A program made the translations under genes and the position numbers. A stretch of DNA of 64,000 nt, taken from contig VWZF01005768.1 in assembly GCA_013396755.1 (NCBI GenBank), positions 295,425 to 359,424 on the forward strand, read 5' to 3'. The first letter of the stretch is position 1; the number at the start of each line of letters is the position of its first letter. The notes under the pieces are model-generated. The model was not told the origin of the DNA. It ran no database searches and worked only from the letters and a program-made list of their open reading frames with translations. This document shows positions 59,141-64,000 of the stretch, in pieces. The stretch is from Sclerurus mexicanus (Eukaryota; Chordata; Aves; Passeriformes; Furnariidae).

Positions 59141-62100
59141 ATAACGTACTTCTTCTTGAGAAAGACTAGAAATATTAGGCCTCTGGGGGTGGAAGGACTG
59201 AGAAGTTGAAAAGTTATAGAAGGTATCAACAAAAAGACAACCCAGACTTATCAATGATAGTCTCAATGTTGACCATTGTTTTCAGACCTCCTGTGTCAGA
59301 CATTTTGAATTCATTTCCCATGAACTGGGAAGAGAATGTTCCTTTGCCAACTCAGAGAAAACTTGTAAGCCTTCTGGGACAATACCTTTGTTGTCCTGGG
59401 TGGAGAAGAAACAGAATATGCATGTTCCCCTTCTACTCCTACTGCTTCAAATAAGAGGTTAGGAACATCACTTTCTTCTTTTAGTGACTACACTGTGAAA
59501 GAAAGGAGTGAACACTGCTCCTTTCCCCAAAGCAAGAGGAAGATATCACAAACCCTGGAAGATGTGGAGTTTGTCTGTAGGGACGTATCACCTGCATATA
59601 TTGACTAGGGCATTCTAAGCCCCATAGAAAAGCAGAACTTCCTTTTCTCCCCATTGGTCCTTTCTCCCCATAGGTACCTCCTTGTTCATGGGGTGGATGC
59701 TGCATCTTTTTGTATCTGTCCTTGTGGATTACCTCTTGCAATGCCTACCTCATGACACGTGTCATTCAAGGGATCAAGCCAAACAACTCAGCATTTGGCA
59801 GGCAGGCAAAAAGTCTTTTGAGGTCAAAACACAGGGTCTGTTTTTCTTTGGTTCTGGCACAAAATTTTGATGTGCATCTCAGAAAAGCCCACAAAGAAGA
59901 ACAACCTTAAAAACTGTGCAAGTTCTTTTATGCTAAAATCACCCAATATGCCCTGGGGAAAGCCACGAAGCAAAGGGAGGAGAAAACAGAAAAGCTGGTA
60001 ATCAGCTGAGTAGTAGTCTATTCACTAGCAAGACAAGGACCAAGTGGAAAGCTCTGTAAGAGCATACACCTAACAAATTTGTCATAGAGACCACACAGGC
60101 AAGAGACTGACAGCTGGTACTTCTGAAATGTGGGTCCTTGACTATCCAACATTGCCTAATCTTGCCTTCAGCCTAATCTTGGTGTGATTTTGTATACACA
60201 ACAGTTGCATATATGGCCAGCTCCTGCCTTTGAAAATGGATCAGGAAAAAGAAACATTTAATGAAACATAGAAAACCAAATTCCTGTGTACAACATGTGC
60301 TTCCCTCACCCATCCCAGGTCAACTTTCAGCCCAGAAATATGAGTGCAACAACAGTTCCTGTGACTCTTCTTTGGGATGACTGAAGCTATTACTATTTCA
60401 TATGTTGCCATAATCTACAGCCAGTCTGTAGTAGATTTCTGGGAATGAGATTTGGAAAATAACCTACTTCTTCATTGTGTTGGTCTCTATTAATATCTTG
60501 GATAATTTTGTCAATATTTCTAAATATGAATAAAATATTAATCTGTATATTAAATACTAAGATGCACTTTGAGTTCAGTTGTGCTACAAGAAATCAGATA
60601 GACTGAAAAACTGATCTGTATCTATGCCATATAATTTAGATCAGAATCTGTCCAGTTCTGATACTCTTCTGTTGGAATTAATGCTACTGTATTTTCTCTG
60701 AGTAACAATGATGTTCATGATAAGATGTCATATGTAATTTCAAAGACTTCTTTTTTTTTTCAGTCTTTGCTCTTCCTGAAAATAAAATAAGAGTAAAGAC
60801 CAGACTTCACTGCTTTTACAATGTAGGTATTTGAAGAGTTCCTGCTCTTCAGCACAGACAGCAGGATTTGAAGGTAACACAGAAACAAATCCAGAAATAT
60901 AAGAGGGTCCAGATACCTTTGGATGCAAGGTTTGTGTTCTATCACATGGAGATGCTATGAGAGTCCATGAACAGGATCTCTTCTTGAAGGCTTGAATGTA
61001 AGTGCATGACAAGGTATTGCAGCTACAATGGTGTGAGTGCAGGAGAGATATAACTATGAATTAACTGGGTTTGTGCAGAGTTAAAACAGATACAACAGAG
61101 CCTCAGCAATTTCTCCTTATTTAATTATTAATTACTATTTAGCTATTAGATGGAACACAGATGTGACAATGTAAGAAGAAGATCTCAACTGAGGAAGAAA
61201 AGGGGATATTTGTTCAAACTCTGCATTTATCAGGCTCTTGAGGTCACGTCAGGGGCTGCCTTTATACTTCACATGTATGCAGTGTTTAGCCAAAGAATTT
61301 CAGTCACTGACTGGGGCCTCCAGGCAGAAGAGCAATATGAATAATAAATGTTAACAGCAGTCAAGCAGTGTAGGGGTTAATTCCTATCTCTAGCTGATAG
61401 GGCCAAGGCTGAAAAGTAAAACCAGGAAGTTCCTTAGCTGTTAGTGAGGAAAGATTATTTTCTGCTGTAATTGTTTCGGTAAACATTTTTTTCTCTGCTT
61501 CAGCTTTTTAATTGGAAATCCTAAAAGCTAAATTTTTGAAGCTGGAGACTTGGCAGAAAGACGGCAGAAAATGTTGCCCCATTCCCATCCAAGTGGTTTC
61601 TCAGGAAACAACTATAGAAGTTCTTTGTGCTCACAAATTACTGAATTTACTACATTAAATTGGAAAATAAAAATCCTGGAATGAAATAAAACAAATCCCT
61701 TGTTGCTTGATTGTTGGAAATGCTGAACACCTGTGTGCTAATGATTACGAATTTATACTGCTAGACTAGGAGAGGTGAAAACATGGTCAGCTCACTGATA
61801 TGATATGAGACCCATTCTTCTGCTTGGCAGACCAACATCTTGTCTTCATTCTGAGGGTGAAACCGTATAAGATTTTTGGAAAACGATCTCATCTTCTTCC
61901 TTTTTTTTAAAAAAAAATCTTTTTCCCCCCACTGGAGTCTCTTGTAATCACACAGTGACATACATAACCTGGCTCCTGGGTAAACTGGCAGTGGTGCAGC
62001 ACTAAAAAAGTGCTTGAAGTTGTTTGCTGATGAAAGTGCTCAGATGCCCAAATCACAGCTCCTGCTCTAACTTTAATTACTGCAGTGCTCTCTTTAAAGG

Positions 62101-62435
62101 GCCCAACAAATAGAAACAGATGGGGAGTAAAATTGAGGCTATGTTTGCTTTTGGAAAACAATCATCCTTATCAACATCATCATCATAAAACCCAGTTCAA
62201 ACTAGTCAGGTGAACCAAAAATTCAAATAAAGTAAAAAGTCTTCTTAAAACCAAGGAACACAGATTAAGTTGACAAGTTCTGAAGAGCTGACATTTTACA
62301 CTGAATTTGTCTTTTCAATGTGGTTATCCGCTTTTGCCCATCTAGGATGCAAATCACAGATGCTGGCATCTAAATACTTCTGAAAATGGCACAATCTGCT
62401 GAAGATGTGTCAATAATAATCTGCACCTATGATTG
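59141..62435. other. AT-rich non-coding DNA without recognised genes
   Basis: No supported gene. Frames are up to 90 codons (60740-61012 minus) and lack family features. A T-run is at 60750-60760 and an A-run at 61908-61917. Confidence 0.5.
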
Positions 62436-62828
62436 NNNNNNNNNNNNNNNNNNNNNNNNNNNNNNNNNNNNNNNNNNNNNNNNNNNNNNNNNNNNNNNNN
62501 NNNNNNNNNNNNNNNNNNNNNNNNNNNNNNNNNNNNNNNNNNNNNNNNNNNNNNNNNNNNNNNNNNNNNNNNNNNNNNNNNNNNNNNNNNNNNNNNNNNN
62601 NNNNNNNNNNNNNNNNNNNNNNNNNNNNNNNNNNNNNNNNNNNNNNNNNNNNNNNNNNNNNNNNNNNNNNNNNNNNNNNNNNNNNNNNNNNNNNNNNNNN
62701 NNNNNNNNNNNNNNNNNNNNNNNNNNNNNNNNNNNNNNNNNNNNNNNNNNNNNNNNNNNNNNNNNNNNNNNNNNNNNNNNNNNNNNNNNNNNNNNNNNNN
62801 NNNNNNNNNNNNNNNNNNNNNNNNNNNN
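62436..62828. other. Assembly gap, 393 undetermined bases
   Basis: A continuous run of N. Open frames spanning it are meaningless because N codons cannot be stops. The right edge borders a GC-richer patch (62850-63065), which may have been hard to sequence. Confidence 0.99.
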
Positions 62829-64000
62829 AAAAAGGGCCAGAGATAACACTCCTCCCTGTGTTGCAGCTCAAGATACAAATTTTTGCTTGGGGATTAAGGT
62901 AGTGCTCTGTACTTCTGCACATCAGCCAGGGCTGGCATTTCCCCCAGCCTCCTGCCCAGCCTCCTGCCCATCCATGAAAGCTGGGGAAACCTAGCTGGGA
63001 AGTGAGGAGCAGATGGGCAGCAGCACTGGGGCTGCCAGGACAGCATATAAGGTGGCACCTGCACAGATCAGTCAACAGCAGCCAAGTATTGCCATTTCTT
63101 AGCCTTTATGGAAATGAGGCTGGGCTGTATGTGATCTCCTAGGGACTAACAATAGTCTCTGCTCATTGTACCTATGGCAAGTTCACAAGCATTTCAGGAC
63201 CAGATTAGCCTAGGTTCATGTTCTGTTCTCTAATGTGATAGCCTAAACTTTAGTGACAGGATAAAGGTCTCATGGGCTCACCAGAAATCTGAGGGCATCG
63301 AATGTCTTCAGGGACCTAAAGGACAGATTATGGAAAACCTTTGTCTGTTTTCTCCACATTAAACCATTGGATTTTAGTGAAACAGAGTTCTTGAAATAGT
63401 TGCATTACTTTCTTACCCAGGGGAGGACAAGAAATCTAAACTGTATTGTCCAGCTAGCAGACAGGGATTTTGCTCTCATTTTTTCATTGAACCCAGTAAA
63501 TATGTATTTGTCTTTTCTGTGCACTCACATACAATTTCACAATCCTATTTTAAAGGTGTTATAGATCACCAGTATGAGAACATGTGACCTCTTCCTAGTG
63601 GGCAAAGCTGGTTAAACTTCTTCTCTGTACCCTAAAACAAGGCACTACTCTTGCCAAGCAAAGAAACTGAATGACTGATCTTCAGTTCTTGTGAACTACC
63701 ATTCACATCACACCAATCACATCTATATGTACATGATTGTGAAGTTGTACTTGCTTAGTCCCAGTTTTAGAAGATTTTCTGTAGAATCAGGAGAATTCCG
63801 TGGTTTAATTTTAAATATTTTTTTTCATATATTTATCAAAGCACTGGCCCAACTTTATCAAAACATTTAATAGACTGCAGGAAAATAAATCTGACAGTTA
63901 CTTGTTCAAAAATTTCTCATTATGCCATAGCAAATTCTCTTCACCTAAGATTATTAGACCATCTTGCCTGTTAGCATCAGTTACGGAAACTTTGATCAAC
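62829..64000. other. Non-coding DNA right of the gap
   Basis: A GC-richer patch (62850-63065) holds a 12-base tandem pair CCCAGCCTCCTG at 62943 and 62955 and the TATA-like element listed next. The rest, to the window end, is AT-rich without gene signals. Confidence 0.5.
63046..63076 (+). promoter_or_regulatory. Candidate TATA-type core promoter
   Basis: TATAAGG at 63046-63052 is followed about 24 bases later by TCAGTCA (63068-63074), which fits most of the initiator consensus. A locally GC-rich stretch with short repeats lies upstream. The first downstream ATG (63108) gives only an eight-codon frame, so a coding first exon is not supported. It could be a non-coding first exon, an LTR fragment or chance. 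Confidence 0.2.

Noticed and set aside
62354..63075. Long open frames of up to 221 codons
   Set aside because: They run through the N gap, where stops cannot be seen; the real sequence on either side gives no family match.
1..64000. CRISPR arrays, tRNA, rRNA, or bacterial operons
   Set aside because: No regularly spaced repeats, cloverleaf-forming A/B box pairs, rRNA segments or compact directional gene runs were seen.

Overview
The window looks like a stretch of bird nuclear genome, most likely from a neoavian species. The main evidence is repeat content. There is a CR1 LINE with the avian-type octamer tail (55929-59140), and at least three solo LTRs of endogenous-retrovirus type. One of these belongs to a long TG...CA family that I recognise as common in bird genomes, though recognition is from memory only. 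The background is AT-rich, with vertebrate-style microsatellites and few CpGs outside short islets. No prokaryotic, organellar or viral gene organisation is visible.

I find no complete protein-coding gene. Most open frames of 60-200 codons read through unique AT-rich DNA, simple repeats or transposon DNA. The window is best read as a gene-poor intergenic or large intronic region. A CpG island at the left edge (1-305) probably marks the promoter or first exon of a gene lying mainly outside the window. Weak gene-like signals inside are a possible terminal exon (6333-6454), a short frame ending at a consensus splice donor (20641-20739), a 119-codon minus-strand frame (13313-13672), overlapping open frames on both strands (21429-22065), and a TATA-like core promoter just right of the sequence gap (63046-63076).

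Layout: 1-305 CpG island; 306-23504 mostly unique AT-rich DNA with microsatellites and a possible LTR remnant at 5501; 23505-24255 solo LTR (minus); 24256-33000 unique DNA with a CpG-enriched islet (30430-30960) and an adjoining TAAT-rich block (31020-31420); 33001-35690 an old solo LTR (minus) split by a younger solo LTR (34001-35640); 35691-40539 unique DNA; about 40540-41124 an LTR on the plus strand; 41125-55928 unique DNA with possible conserved noncoding blocks; 55929-59140 a 5'-truncated, internally deleted CR1 on the minus strand; 59141-62435 unique DNA; 62436-62828 a 393-base run of N; 62829-64000 unique DNA.

The clearest unexpected result concerns the assembly. Two exact-looking tandem duplications (633 bp at 34107/34741 and 985 bp at 57090/58076) are each joined by a single 'n'. 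Both lie inside transposons. They are probably unmerged overlapping contig ends, and collapsing them would shorten the window by about 1.62 kb. I saw no convincing new biological system. The conserved-element and exon candidates are the items most worth testing.
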